Source: Tessaracoccus rhinocerotis (GTDB taxonomy: Bacteria > Actinomycetota > Actinomycetes > Propionibacteriales > Propionibacteriaceae). From it: DNA of 64,000 nucleotides. The DNA is taken from the NCBI RefSeq assembly GCF_007197885.1, contig NZ_VKKG01000001.1, positions 430,334-494,333 of the forward strand, written 5' to 3'. Shown here piece by piece: positions 17,333 through 25,595 of this stretch. Position numbers and translations under genes: made by a program. Numbering within the stretch: position 1 is the stretch's first letter; each line of letters starts with the position of its first letter. A model generated the notes under the pieces. That model did not search any database, was not told the origin of the DNA, and saw only the letters and a list, made by a program, of their open reading frames with translations.

Positions 17333-18294
17333 GACGTCGCTCCCTGCCGTTTGGTGTCGGGCTCCCCGAGTGCCACCGCGAGCATCCGTCGGATGTAGTC
17401 GCGGTTCTGGGCGCTGACGCTCAGCCCGTCGCCGCCGTAGTGCTCCACGCAGAAGGGACCGTCGAACCCAGCCTCCACGGCGATCCGGATCGCCTTGCGG
17501 TAGTCGGCGCTGCCCGAGGCCATCGGCGCCGGGATGCTCACGTAGTTGCCCGCCGCGTCCTCGCTCCGGAAGTAGTTCTTGACGTGCCAGTAGTTCGAGT
17601 GCGGCAGGCAGCGCTCCACGGCCGCGAGAAAGTCCTCCACGGGGCGGTGGAGCCGGAACAGGTTGCCGAGGTCGGGGTTGAGTCCGACGTTGTCCAGGCC
17701 GATGTCGTTCACCAGCCGCACCGCGGACTCGGACGTGCCCAACAGGGTGTCCTCGTACATCTCGAGCGACATCTCCAGGCCGAGTTCGGCGGCGTGCGAG
17801 CCCAGCTCGCGAAGCCTCGCAACGGCCAACTGCCAGGTGCGGTCGTCCGTGTCGTCCACCGGGCCGGGCTCGGTCCAGAACCAGAAGGCGGCACGTTGGG
17901 AAGGCGTCAGCGGGCGGTGCAGACCGAAGGAGACCACGTCGGCACCCACAGCCCTGGACGCCTCCAGCACCCGGTGCGAGTACGCCAGGTTGTCCGCGCC
18001 GCTTTCGGGGTCTATGACGCTGCGCCTGATGGCAGAGACTGCGACCGGCCGCAGCGACAGCTGCTCCAGGATGGCGACGAGGTCATCGAGCCGGCTCTGG
18101 GGCAGGTCTCCGATGCGGAGCCAGTTGTCGGTGAGGTCCACCTCGCTGAATCCCTCACGCACCACCTGGTCCAGCTGGTCCGGCCAGGCCGCCGGATCCT
18201 CCTGGGAGTTGGGGAAGGGCAGCATGGCGGCAGCCACAGGCCATGACTGCGACGAGAACCGCCGCCCTCCATCGTTGTAATCCGGTTGCACCAT
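17329..18294 (-). CDS. AP-endonuclease-2-type TIM barrel (sugar isomerase/epimerase/decarboxylase family)
   Basis: The 321-residue protein is of the xylose-isomerase-like TIM-barrel family (COG1082). Metal-ligand motifs expected at barrel ends are visible: SLEMYED (near 165), GLNPDLGNLFRLHR (near 200), YWHVKNYF (near 235) and GPFCVEHYGGDG near the C-terminus. Family members include hydroxypyruvate isomerase, the tetronate isomerase OtnI, the tetrulose phosphate epimerase EryC and sugar-acid decarboxylases. The exact reaction cannot be read from sequence. It is second in the operon, 43 bases after the GH51 stop, and overlaps the dehydrogenase start by 4 bases. The start ATG at 18294 has a weak ribosome site. 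Confidence 0.8.
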   Translation of the reverse strand: MVQPDYNDGGRRFSSQSWPVAAAMLPFPNSQEDPAAWPDQLDQVVREGFSEVDLTDNWLRIGDLPQSRLDDLVAILEQLSLRPVAVSAIRRSVIDPESGADNLAYSHRVLEASRAVGADVVSFGLHRPLTPSQRAAFWFWTEPGPVDDTDDRTWQLAVARLRELGSHAAELGLEMSLEMYEDTLLGTSESAVRLVNDIGLDNVGLNPDLGNLFRLHRPVEDFLAAVERCLPHSNYWHVKNYFRSEDAAGNYVSIPAPMASGSADYRKAIRIAVEAGFDGPFCVEHYGGDGLSVSAQNRDYIRRMLAVALGEPDTKRQGATS

Positions 18295-18337
18295 CTGGGT
18301 CGCTCCTGGGTCGGCTGTCGGGTGAGGTTGGGCTGCC

Positions 18338-19849
18338 TTACTTGACCTTCACCGCGGTCCAGGACACGGGTGGAAGCACCACGCGGATCACACCGCCCTC
18401 CACGGACACGCTGTCATTCCCGGCGGGCGCGACGCGCTCCGGATCCTGCAGGGTGTTGGCGGCGTGCATGTCGGCATCGGCCAGTGTGGTCGCGGAGGCG
18501 CCGGAGAACTCCCCAAGGCTGGAGGCGTCGATGGTCAGCTCGACGGCCTCGGTCTGGCTCCGGTTCACCAGGAACACGGCGGTATGGCCATTCTCCGCAT
18601 CGTGGGTGGCCACCGCGTCGACGAGAGGGACCTCGCCGTACTCGTCGGTCTGCTGGGTGGGGCTCTCGAGCTTCAACTCGAGCGCCTCCCCCGTCGCGAG
18701 TTCCGACGTGATGGCGAACGGGAAGAACGTCGTCTGTCGCCAGGCCGGCCCACCCGGTTCGGTCATGATCGGCGCGATGACGTTGACCAGCTGGGCGAGG
18801 CTCGCCGACTTCACCCGGTCGCAATGGCGCAGCAGGGAGATCAGGAGGTTGCCGAAGACCACGGCGTCCAGCACGGAGTAGCTGTCCTCGAGGATCCGGG
18901 GCGCCTCGGGCCAGGACTGCACGTCGGTGATCCTATCGACGTTCTGGTAGCGGGACTGGTACCAGACGTTCCACTCGTCGAAGGAGATCAGCATCTCCTT
19001 GTCGCTGCCCCGGACCGCCTTGACATGGTCGGCCGTGGCCACGACGGCCTCGATGAAGCGGTCCATCCCGACGGCCGAGGCGAGGAAGCTGTCGTAGTCT
19101 CCGTCCTTCGGCTCGTAGTAGGCGTGGCAGGAGATGTAGTCGACGACGTCGTAGGTGTGCTCGAGGACCACCCGCTCCCATTCGCCGAACGTGGGCATCT
19201 GCGCGCTCGAGCTACCGCAGACCACGAGCTCCAGGTCCGGATCGACCTGCCGCATCGCGCGGGCCGCCCTGGCTGCCAGCGAGCCGTACTCGTCGGCGGT
19301 GCTGTGGCCGAGCTGCCACGGGCCGTCCATCTCGTTGCCCAGGCACCACATGCGGATGCTGTGGGGTTCGGGGTGCCCGTTGGCCGCACGGAGGTCGGAC
19401 CAGTGGGTCCCCTGCCTGATGTTGGCGTACTCGAGGACGTCCAGCGCCTCCAGGACACCGCGTGTGCCGAGGTTGATCGCGTACATGAGCTCGGCGTCGA
19501 CGTGACTCAGCCAGTTCGCGAACTCGTCGAGCCCGATCCGGTTGGTCTCGGTGGAGTGCCAGGCGAGGTCGAGCCGACGGGGGCGCTGGTCCACCGGCCC
19601 CACCCCGTCCTCCCACCGGTAGCCGGAGACGAAGTTCCCGCCGGGGTAACGGATCGTCGAGACCCCGAGCTCGCGGACGAGGTCGACGACGTCGCTGCGG
19701 AAGCCCTCCTCGTCAGCCGAGGGGTGCCCTGGCTCGTAGATGCCCTGGTAGACGCAGCGCCCGAGATGCTCGACGAACGAGCCGAAGAGTCGACGGTCTA
19801 CGGCCCCGATCGTGAAGTGGGGGTCGAGGGTGAGGTGTGCCTTGGTCAT
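18338..19849 (-). CDS. GH51 alpha-L-arabinofuranosidase (copy 1)
   Basis: The 503-residue protein has the GH51 barrel with acid/base Glu173 in CLGNEMDGPW and nucleophile Glu292 in ISFDEWNVWY, plus TIRYPGGNFVSGYRWEDGVG near residue 65. It removes terminal alpha-L-arabinofuranose from arabinan, arabinoxylan or their oligosaccharides. There is no signal peptide, so it is cytoplasmic. It is clearly a paralogue of copy 2 at 30287 (same length of spacing between catalytic residues). It is the first gene of the operon 19849 to 12224 and is divergent from a LacI regulator. Linking an arabinofuranosidase to GH120 xylosidase suggests arabinoxylan oligosaccharides as substrate. Confidence 0.95.
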   Translation of the reverse strand: MTKAHLTLDPHFTIGAVDRRLFGSFVEHLGRCVYQGIYEPGHPSADEEGFRSDVVDLVRELGVSTIRYPGGNFVSGYRWEDGVGPVDQRPRRLDLAWHSTETNRIGLDEFANWLSHVDAELMYAINLGTRGVLEALDVLEYANIRQGTHWSDLRAANGHPEPHSIRMWCLGNEMDGPWQLGHSTADEYGSLAARAARAMRQVDPDLELVVCGSSSAQMPTFGEWERVVLEHTYDVVDYISCHAYYEPKDGDYDSFLASAVGMDRFIEAVVATADHVKAVRGSDKEMLISFDEWNVWYQSRYQNVDRITDVQSWPEAPRILEDSYSVLDAVVFGNLLISLLRHCDRVKSASLAQLVNVIAPIMTEPGGPAWRQTTFFPFAITSELATGEALELKLESPTQQTDEYGEVPLVDAVATHDAENGHTAVFLVNRSQTEAVELTIDASSLGEFSGASATTLADADMHAANTLQDPERVAPAGNDSVSVEGGVIRVVLPPVSWTAVKVK

Positions 19850-19908
19850 GAAACTCTTTCGCTACTTCGGTCGTCGTGCCGAGAAGCCTGGTCGCATCGG
19901 TGCAATCG

Positions 19909-19928
19909 CCGGAACGTCACGGTTCCGG
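19909..19928 (-). promoter_or_regulatory. Perfect 7-bp inverted repeat downstream of operon promoter (candidate LacI operator)
   Basis: CCGGAAC and GTTCCGG flank six bases, forming a 20-base inverted repeat 60-80 bases before the GH51 start and about 15-35 bases after the predicted transcription start. A repressor here would block the polymerase. The LacI gene at 20177 is the obvious partner (inference). Confidence 0.4.
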
Positions 19929-19949
19929 GGAGCCTCTCCAACGTTATAA

Positions 19950-19978
19950 ATTCTGGTCTGGGGTCCACGATTTGTCAA
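19950..19978 (-). promoter_or_regulatory. Sigma-70-type promoter of the GH51-GH120-kinase operon
   Basis: On the minus strand a perfect -35 TTGACA (19978-19973) is followed after 17 bases by -10 CAGAAT (19955-19950). Transcription would start near 19943, giving a 5' leader of about 94 bases. This is the best promoter in the 327-base gap 19850-20176, which otherwise holds only inverted repeats and the LacI promoter region. Confidence 0.6.
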
Positions 19979-20038
19979 GCACTGGGAGAAACCTCTGTTG
20001 TGTGCCGACGGGGTCCGGACGTCGCTCGATGGAGGGCA

Positions 20039-20061
20039 TAGAATGACCTCGTTCCAACGAG
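20039..20061 (+). promoter_or_regulatory. Possible promoter and operator of the LacI gene
   Basis: TAGAAT (20039-20044) could be a -10; no good -35 is seen. It is followed at once by CTCGTTCCAACGAG (20048-20061), a 6-bp inverted repeat that would lie at the start of transcription, as expected for self-repression. Weak evidence. Confidence 0.3.
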
Positions 20062-20176
20062 AGAGTTTTCCGCTTCGTGCAGCGCTGCGCCCGGGAACAG
20101 GGTCAGGTGGCAGTTCCACCAACAGCATCCGCACTTGGAGCAGCCTGAAGGGGCTGCACGTAAGAAAGGGTGACCA

Positions 20177-21229
20177 GTGGGATCCACCATGCACGACGTG
20201 GCACGACTCGCCGGAGTTTCCATCAAGACCGTCTCCAACGTGATCAACGACTACCCGCACGTCCGCGACGTCACGAGGAACCGTGTCCTGGATGCCATCG
20301 GGAAGCTGGACTACCGTCCCAACCTCTCCGCCCGCGGACTCAGGTCCGGCCGCACCGGGTTCATCAGCCTGGTCATCCCAGCCGTCCGGGAGAACTACTT
20401 CGCCGAGTTGGCACACGCGGTGATAGGCCAGGCGGAACGGCACGGGCTGTGGGTGATGATCGAACAGACCGGCGGGGACCGCAAGGCAGAACTGCAGGCG
20501 GTCTCCGGAACGGGCCGCCCACACTTCGTAGACGGGATCCTTTTCAACCCGGTGGGTCTGCACCCCTCGGACGTGAGCTCCTTCGACAGGACGGTCCCCA
20601 TGGTGCTCCTGGGCGAACGCATCTTCGGCGGCCCGACGGACCACGTCGCCATAGAGAACATCAGCGCCGCCCGGGCGGCCGTGCAGCACCTGGTGCAGAG
20701 GGGACGCAGGCGGATCGCCGTGGTGGGTGCCAGTCTGGACGGCATGGAGGAGGTCGGGTCTGCCGGCCTGCGTCTGCAGGGTTACTGCCAAGCCCTCGAG
20801 GAGGCCGGGATCCCGCTCGATCCTGACCTGGTGCGCCCCAGCGGCGCCTGGAACCGGGAGGCCGGCGCTCTGGCGGTCACCGGCATGGTCGAGGAAGGGG
20901 TGGACTTCGACGCGGTGTTCACACTCAACGACACCCTCGGACTGGGCGCGCTGCGCGGCCTTGCCTCCGCCGGGATCTCGGTGCCCGAGGACGTCGCGCT
21001 GATCGGGTTCGACAACATCGACGAGACCCTATACTCCGTCCCCTCCATGACGACGGTGGACCCGGGACGCAGCTCGATCGCCGTAACGGCGGTGGACCTG
21101 CTGGTGGAACGCATCTCCGGCAAGGGCGCCGACACGCCGCCGCGGACCATCCGATCCTCGTTCGAGATCATCGAACGTGAGTCCACGGGGTCCGCCGCCC
21201 CCGGCATCGGCACCGCCGCAGCGCACTGA
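20177..21229 (+). CDS. LacI-family transcriptional regulator (paralogue 1)
   Basis: The N-terminal helix-turn-helix is MHDVARLAGVSIKTVSNVIN (from residue 5) followed by the hinge LSARGLRSGRTG. The rest (about 65-350) is a periplasmic-binding-protein-like effector domain with FAELAHAVIGQAERHG and IGFDNIDETLYSVPSMTTV. The GTG at 20177 has AAAGGG (20165-20170) at six bases; an ATG at 20189 is the alternative start. It is divergent from the GH51-led operon and is the likely repressor of it, with an arabino- or xylo-sugar as inducer (inference). It is a close relative of the LacI protein at 23890: the same LRxGRTG hinge and GER(I/V)FG, ALNDTL-type motifs appear in both. Confidence 0.93.
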   Translation: MGSTMHDVARLAGVSIKTVSNVINDYPHVRDVTRNRVLDAIGKLDYRPNLSARGLRSGRTGFISLVIPAVRENYFAELAHAVIGQAERHGLWVMIEQTGGDRKAELQAVSGTGRPHFVDGILFNPVGLHPSDVSSFDRTVPMVLLGERIFGGPTDHVAIENISAARAAVQHLVQRGRRRIAVVGASLDGMEEVGSAGLRLQGYCQALEEAGIPLDPDLVRPSGAWNREAGALAVTGMVEEGVDFDAVFTLNDTLGLGALRGLASAGISVPEDVALIGFDNIDETLYSVPSMTTVDPGRSSIAVTAVDLLVERISGKGADTPPRTIRSSFEIIERESTGSAAPGIGTAAAH

Positions 21230-21262
21230 CCCCGGCCGAGCCCTTCTGGGAGAATGCCTTGC

Positions 21263-23818
21263 GTGCCTGCATTCGATCTCCCCGCCATCGGCGCCGATCT
21301 CGTGGTCAGCGGCGCCCATGACGCTCTGGTGGCGGCCGCTGGCTCCGGGGCGTTCGTCGTCACGGCACCACCGGGCACCGGCAAGACCACCTACGTGCCG
21401 CCCGTGCTGGCCAACCTCCTGACCGGCCGGGGCGCCGGCCGAGTCCTCGTCAGCCAGCCGCGGCGGGTTGCCGTCCGCGCGGCCGCGCGTCGGCTGGCGC
21501 AGCTCGACGGCAGCGCCGTGGGTGGTCCGTCCGGGTTCACGATCCGGGGCGAGCGACAGGTCGGGCCCGGGACCAGGGTGGAGTTCACCACCCCCGGGGT
21601 CCTGCTGCGCCGACTGATGGCGGACCCGGCGCTCGAGGGCGTCGGTGCGGTGGTCCTGGACGAGGTCCACGAGCGATCACTGGATGGTGACCTGCTGCTG
21701 GGGATGTTGGCCGAGGTCCGCACGCTCCGGGAGGACCTGGTCGTGGCGGCCATGTCGGCCACCCTCGACGCCGTGGGCGTCGCCCGGCTCCTCGGGGACG
21801 TCACCCCGGCCCCCGTGGTGGAGGTCCCCTCTGCGCTGCACCCCCTCACCGTCGACTACTCCCCCGTCCCCGGCCGCCGGCTGGACGCCCTCGGCGTGAC
21901 GAGGGAGTTCATCTCGCACGTGGCCCGGGTCGCGGCCGGGGCGCAGGCCGCCGACGGCGTGGACGCGCTGGTGTTCGTCCCCTCCGCCCGCGACGTCGAC
22001 GCGGTGGTCCGCGAACTTCGCCAGCTTGGCGGTCCCGCAGAGGTGCTGCCGCTGCACGGCCGGCTGCCCAGCCGGGACCAGGACCGCGCCACGCGGGGCC
22101 GGACCTCCGAGGCCGAACCGCACCGCATCGTCGTCAGCACGGCCCTGGCCGAGAGCTCGCTGACCGTCCCCGGCGTCCGGCTCGTCATCGACGCGGGGTT
22201 GTCCCGCGAGGTGCGCCGGGACCGGGCGCGGGACATGACCGGGCTGGTGACGGTCAGCGCCTCGCGCGCGAGCGTCGAGCAACGGGCCGGGCGCGCGGCC
22301 CGCCTGGGTCCGGGAAGGGCGGTCCGCCTCTTCACCGAGGACGAGTTCGCCCGCCTGAATCCTGCGGCACCACCGGAGATCACCTCCGCGGACCTGGTGG
22401 ACGCCGCCCTCCTGTTGGGGGTGTGGGGCGCTCCGGCGGGCCAGGGTCTTGACCTGCTCACCCCGGCTCCCGAGGAGTCGATGAGGAGGGCGGTCGAGGT
22501 CCTCCGATCCTTGGCGCTGACGGACCATGAGGGGCGCCCCACGGCGCTGGGCCGACGCGTGGCGGGGCTGCCGATCGGAGCCCGCGAGACGCGCGCGCTG
22601 TTGGTCGGGTCGGCGGCACTGCGCGACGCCCGGGCCGTCGCCGAGGTGGTGGCCGCGATCTCCGACGACCACCGAGAGCCGTCAGCCGACCTCTCCGCGC
22701 TGCTGCGGGAGCTCCGGTCCGGCCGCTCCCCCGGCGCCCAGCGCTGGAACCGCGAGGTGAAGCGCCTGACCAGGATCGCCGAGGCCGAGGAGGGCGGCGT
22801 CGACGTCCTGAGCGCGCTCGCGGTGGGCCCGGCGTCGCAACCGGCCGGCGTCGTCACCGCGCTCGGCAGGCCGGAGTGGATCGCCCGGCGCACCGGGGAA
22901 CACTCCCGCTCCTATCTCCTGGCCAGCGGCACCCGTGCCGCCCTGCCGGAGGGCAGTGGGCTCCGTGCGTCGGAGTGGCTGGCCGTGCACGACGTGCAAC
23001 GCGCGGAGGGCCGGGTGGCCGACGGCACCGGCGCCGTGATCCGGATGGCCGCCCCGCTCCGGGAGGAGGATGCGCTCGCGATCGGCGCGGCCCTGCTCCG
23101 CGAGCGGCGCACCTCTTGGATTGAATCCGGCAGGCTCCGGGTCCGGGCGCAGCGGACCCTCGGCGAGATCGTCCTGTCGTCGACCCCGGTGGCGGCAGAG
23201 GCGAAGGACGTCGCGCCCGCATTCGCCGCGCACCTGCGCGCCGAGGGGATCGGCGTCCTGAACTGGACCCAGCGTGCCACCGCCCTGCGGGCCAGGCTTG
23301 CGCTGCTGTACCGCGAGCTGGGTGATCCCTGGCCCTCGGTGGACGACGGGTCGCTGCTGCGTGACCTCGAGTCCTGGCTCGGCCCGGACCTGGCTGCGCT
23401 GCGAGCCACGTCGTCCCTGGGGTCCCTGGAAGTCGGCTCGGCGCTTCGGCGCCTGCTGCCCTGGCCGGAGGCTGGTCACCTCGACGAGCTGGTCCCCGAA
23501 CGTCTCACGGTGCCGTCGGGCTCCAGCGTCCGCATCGACTACCCCGAGGCTGCCGACGGGCCACCCGTCGTCGCGGTGAAGCTGCAGGAGACCTTCGGCC
23601 TGACCAGCACGCCTCGGTTGGTGGGCGGCCGGGTACCGGTGCTGTTCCACCTGCTGTCGCCCGCCCGGCGCCCGCTGGCGGTGACCGATGACCTCGAGTC
23701 GTTCTGGAACGGGCCCTACCAGCAGGTCCGCCGCGAGATGCGCGGTCGCTACCCGAAACACCCCTGGCCCGAGGACCCCTGGGCGACCCCGGCGACGGCG
23801 CGCACCACACGCGGGTGA
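21263..23818 (+). CDS. hrpB: HrpB-type ATP-dependent helicase
   Basis: This is an 851-residue DEAH-box helicase. Walker A is APPGTGKTTYVPPVL (near residue 40), the DEAH-type box is VVLDEVHERSLDGDLLLG (near 135), motif III is MSATLD, and QRAGRAARLGPGRA is motif VI. The C-terminal HrpB domain contains RLLPWPEAGHLDELVPERL and ends NGPYQQVRREMRGRYPKHPWPEDP, a typical HrpB tail. The precise function of HrpB is not settled; it is an RNA-helicase-like protein. GTG 21263 is chosen because GGGAG (21248-21252) lies ten bases upstream; the ATG at 21254 would be too close to it. It is unrelated to the sugar genes on either side. Its stop region overlaps the leader of the next LacI gene. Confidence 0.93.
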   Translation: MPAFDLPAIGADLVVSGAHDALVAAAGSGAFVVTAPPGTGKTTYVPPVLANLLTGRGAGRVLVSQPRRVAVRAAARRLAQLDGSAVGGPSGFTIRGERQVGPGTRVEFTTPGVLLRRLMADPALEGVGAVVLDEVHERSLDGDLLLGMLAEVRTLREDLVVAAMSATLDAVGVARLLGDVTPAPVVEVPSALHPLTVDYSPVPGRRLDALGVTREFISHVARVAAGAQAADGVDALVFVPSARDVDAVVRELRQLGGPAEVLPLHGRLPSRDQDRATRGRTSEAEPHRIVVSTALAESSLTVPGVRLVIDAGLSREVRRDRARDMTGLVTVSASRASVEQRAGRAARLGPGRAVRLFTEDEFARLNPAAPPEITSADLVDAALLLGVWGAPAGQGLDLLTPAPEESMRRAVEVLRSLALTDHEGRPTALGRRVAGLPIGARETRALLVGSAALRDARAVAEVVAAISDDHREPSADLSALLRELRSGRSPGAQRWNREVKRLTRIAEAEEGGVDVLSALAVGPASQPAGVVTALGRPEWIARRTGEHSRSYLLASGTRAALPEGSGLRASEWLAVHDVQRAEGRVADGTGAVIRMAAPLREEDALAIGAALLRERRTSWIESGRLRVRAQRTLGEIVLSSTPVAAEAKDVAPAFAAHLRAEGIGVLNWTQRATALRARLALLYRELGDPWPSVDDGSLLRDLESWLGPDLAALRATSSLGSLEVGSALRRLLPWPEAGHLDELVPERLTVPSGSSVRIDYPEAADGPPVVAVKLQETFGLTSTPRLVGGRVPVLFHLLSPARRPLAVTDDLESFWNGPYQQVRREMRGRYPKHPWPEDPWATPATARTTRG

Positions 23819-23889
23819 AGGCGGCCGTCGAGGCTCGGCCAGCTGTGAGAAGATCAGACAGTAATCGTAGTAAACGGGAGGTTCGGCGC

Positions 23890-24909
23890 ATGGCGGCCAC
23901 GATGCAGGATGTCGCGCGGCTCGCCGGGGTGTCCGCGAAAACGGTCTCCAACGTCGTGAACGACAAGCCGCATGTGAGCAAGGAGACGCGGGTCAGAGTC
24001 AGGCGGGCCATCGACAAGCTCGGCTACGAACTCAACGTGACGGCCAGGAACCTGCGCAAGGGCCGTACGGGGCTGATCGGGCTGGCGTTGCCGGAACTCA
24101 AGCTTCCCTACTTCGCCGAACTCGCCGACTCAGTGATCCGGGAGGCAGAGAAGGTGGGGTTGCGAGTACTGATAGAGCAGACCAACTCCGACCGGAACCG
24201 CGAGATCGACGTCCTGCACGGGCAACGCAGACTCACCACCGACGGCCTCCTGTTCTCCCCCCTCGCCCTCGGACAGGACGACATCCACCTGTTCAAGGTG
24301 GACTTCCCGATGGTCTTGCTGGGCGAACGGGTGTTCGGCTCGACGAACGACCACATCACCATGAGCAACGTCGAGGCCGCGCGCGCAGCCACGCGCCACC
24401 TGCTGGACTCCGGACACCGTCGGATCGCGATCGTCGGCGCCCATCCGGGAGAGAAGGTGGGCTCCGCAGCCCTTCGAGAGCGTGGCTACCGAGAAGCAAT
24501 GGCCGCCGCCGGTCTCGAGGTGGACGAACGGCTGGTCAGAGCCACCGGGCTGTGGCACCGCAACACCGGGGCCGAGGCCACCGACTCCCTGATCGAGGAC
24601 GGGATCGGCTTCGACGCCGTGTTCGCCCTGAACGACACCCTCGCGATGGGCGTCCTGCACAGCCTGCACTCCCACCACATCAGCGTGCCGCAACAGGTGT
24701 CGGTGATCGGCTTCGACGACATTGAGGACGCCGCCTACACCCGCCCCACACTGAGCAGCGTCTCACCCGGTCGTGAACAGATCGCGCGCAACGCCGTCGA
24801 GCTGCTCGAATTGCGGATCTCGGAGTCGAGCAAGGGTCTGGATGCCCGCAAGCCCGTCCAGCGGATCTTCGCCGACTTCGAGCTGCGATTGCGGCACTCG
24901 ACCCGCTAG
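23890..24909 (+). CDS. LacI-family transcriptional regulator (paralogue 2)
   Basis: The 339-residue protein has the helix-turn-helix MQDVARLAGVSAKTVSNVVN, hinge VTARNLRKGRTG and an effector domain with FAELADSVIREAEKVG and IGFDDIEDAAYTRPTLSSV. ATG 23890 follows GGGAGG (23876-23881) at eight bases; the frame is open to 23815 but that part lies over the end of hrpB and looks non-coding. It is paralogous to the regulator at 20177 and is convergent with, and overlaps by 4 bases, the last gene of the ABC importer operon. It is the best candidate regulator of the importer and GH51 genes near 30.1 kb, where two similar TTCATCGAT-containing sites lie (inference). Confidence 0.93.
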   Translation: MAATMQDVARLAGVSAKTVSNVVNDKPHVSKETRVRVRRAIDKLGYELNVTARNLRKGRTGLIGLALPELKLPYFAELADSVIREAEKVGLRVLIEQTNSDRNREIDVLHGQRRLTTDGLLFSPLALGQDDIHLFKVDFPMVLLGERVFGSTNDHITMSNVEAARAATRHLLDSGHRRIAIVGAHPGEKVGSAALRERGYREAMAAAGLEVDERLVRATGLWHRNTGAEATDSLIEDGIGFDAVFALNDTLAMGVLHSLHSHHISVPQQVSVIGFDDIEDAAYTRPTLSSVSPGREQIARNAVELLELRISESSKGLDARKPVQRIFADFELRLRHSTR

Positions 24910-25595
24910 TCCGCAGCCATCTGCTGGAGCGACCGCTCGAGCTCTGGATCCGGGGCCACACCCGCCTGGTGGAGGCGACGGCGGGTCAGCCACGTGGTCA
25001 CGAGGATCACGTATCCGGGCGCACACAACACCCCGACCACGGGCAGAATCTCCACCACCACGGTGAGCAGAGCCATGCAGGCCACCCAGACCACGGTCGC
25101 GGCGGGCGAGACGATGGGCATCACCAGCGCGGTCCTCCAAAGCCTGGCCGCTGGCATTCGGCGGGCAGCTGGGAGCATCAGCAGGCTGGCCAAGTAGCCC
25201 ACGGCCACCACCAGCACCAGAGCGACCACCAGCGTCAGCACGAGCAGCACCGTCAACCAGGCGGGCCCGCCCCGGGAGAGGATCCAGAGGTCAGCTGCCA
25301 GCACGCCGAAGGCCAGGGTGGCAGGCCAGCCGACGGCGTTGGCCCGGCCGAGGTTGGCACGCCACACCTCGAAGAACTCGGCGAAGGGACGGTCGCTGGG
25401 CTCCGGCCCGGTGAGCTTGTGCAGCACAGCTCCTGCGGCGACTCCGGCGGGCAACCAACCCAGCACGATCCCGCCGGCAAGGACACCGAGGAACCAGCAC
25501 AGCGTGATCTCGACCACACCGGTGAGCTTGCCCAGCCAGGACATGGCGGTGGCTGCCCAGCCGGTTTCCCGTCGGGGCCCAGACTGCGGGTTCAC
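24906..25595 (-). CDS. DUF624 (YesL-like) membrane protein
   Basis: The 229-residue hydrophobic protein has about five membrane segments, including ITLCWFLGVLAGGIVLGWLP and VLLVLTLVVALVLVVAVGYL. A cytosolic GPEPSDRPFAEFFEVWRANL lies between the first segments, and this layout fits DUF624 (YesL). Family members are encoded with sugar ABC importers and glycosidases; their role is unknown, perhaps in transporter assembly or regulation. GTG 25595 overlaps the GH43 stop (GTGA) and is preferred for coupling; the ATG at 25544 (212 residues) also fits. It is the last gene of the importer operon and ends head-on with the LacI gene. Confidence 0.8.
   Translation of the reverse strand: MNPQSGPRRETGWAATAMSWLGKLTGVVEITLCWFLGVLAGGIVLGWLPAGVAAGAVLHKLTGPEPSDRPFAEFFEVWRANLGRANAVGWPATLAFGVLAADLWILSRGGPAWLTVLLVLTLVVALVLVVAVGYLASLLMLPAARRMPAARLWRTALVMPIVSPAATVVWVACMALLTVVVEILPVVGVLCAPGYVILVTTWLTRRRLHQAGVAPDPELERSLQQMAAD

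Noticed and set aside
21254..21262. ATG 21254 as the hrpB start
   Set aside because: GGGAG ends directly before it, so spacing is too short. GTG 21263 has normal spacing. The difference is three residues.
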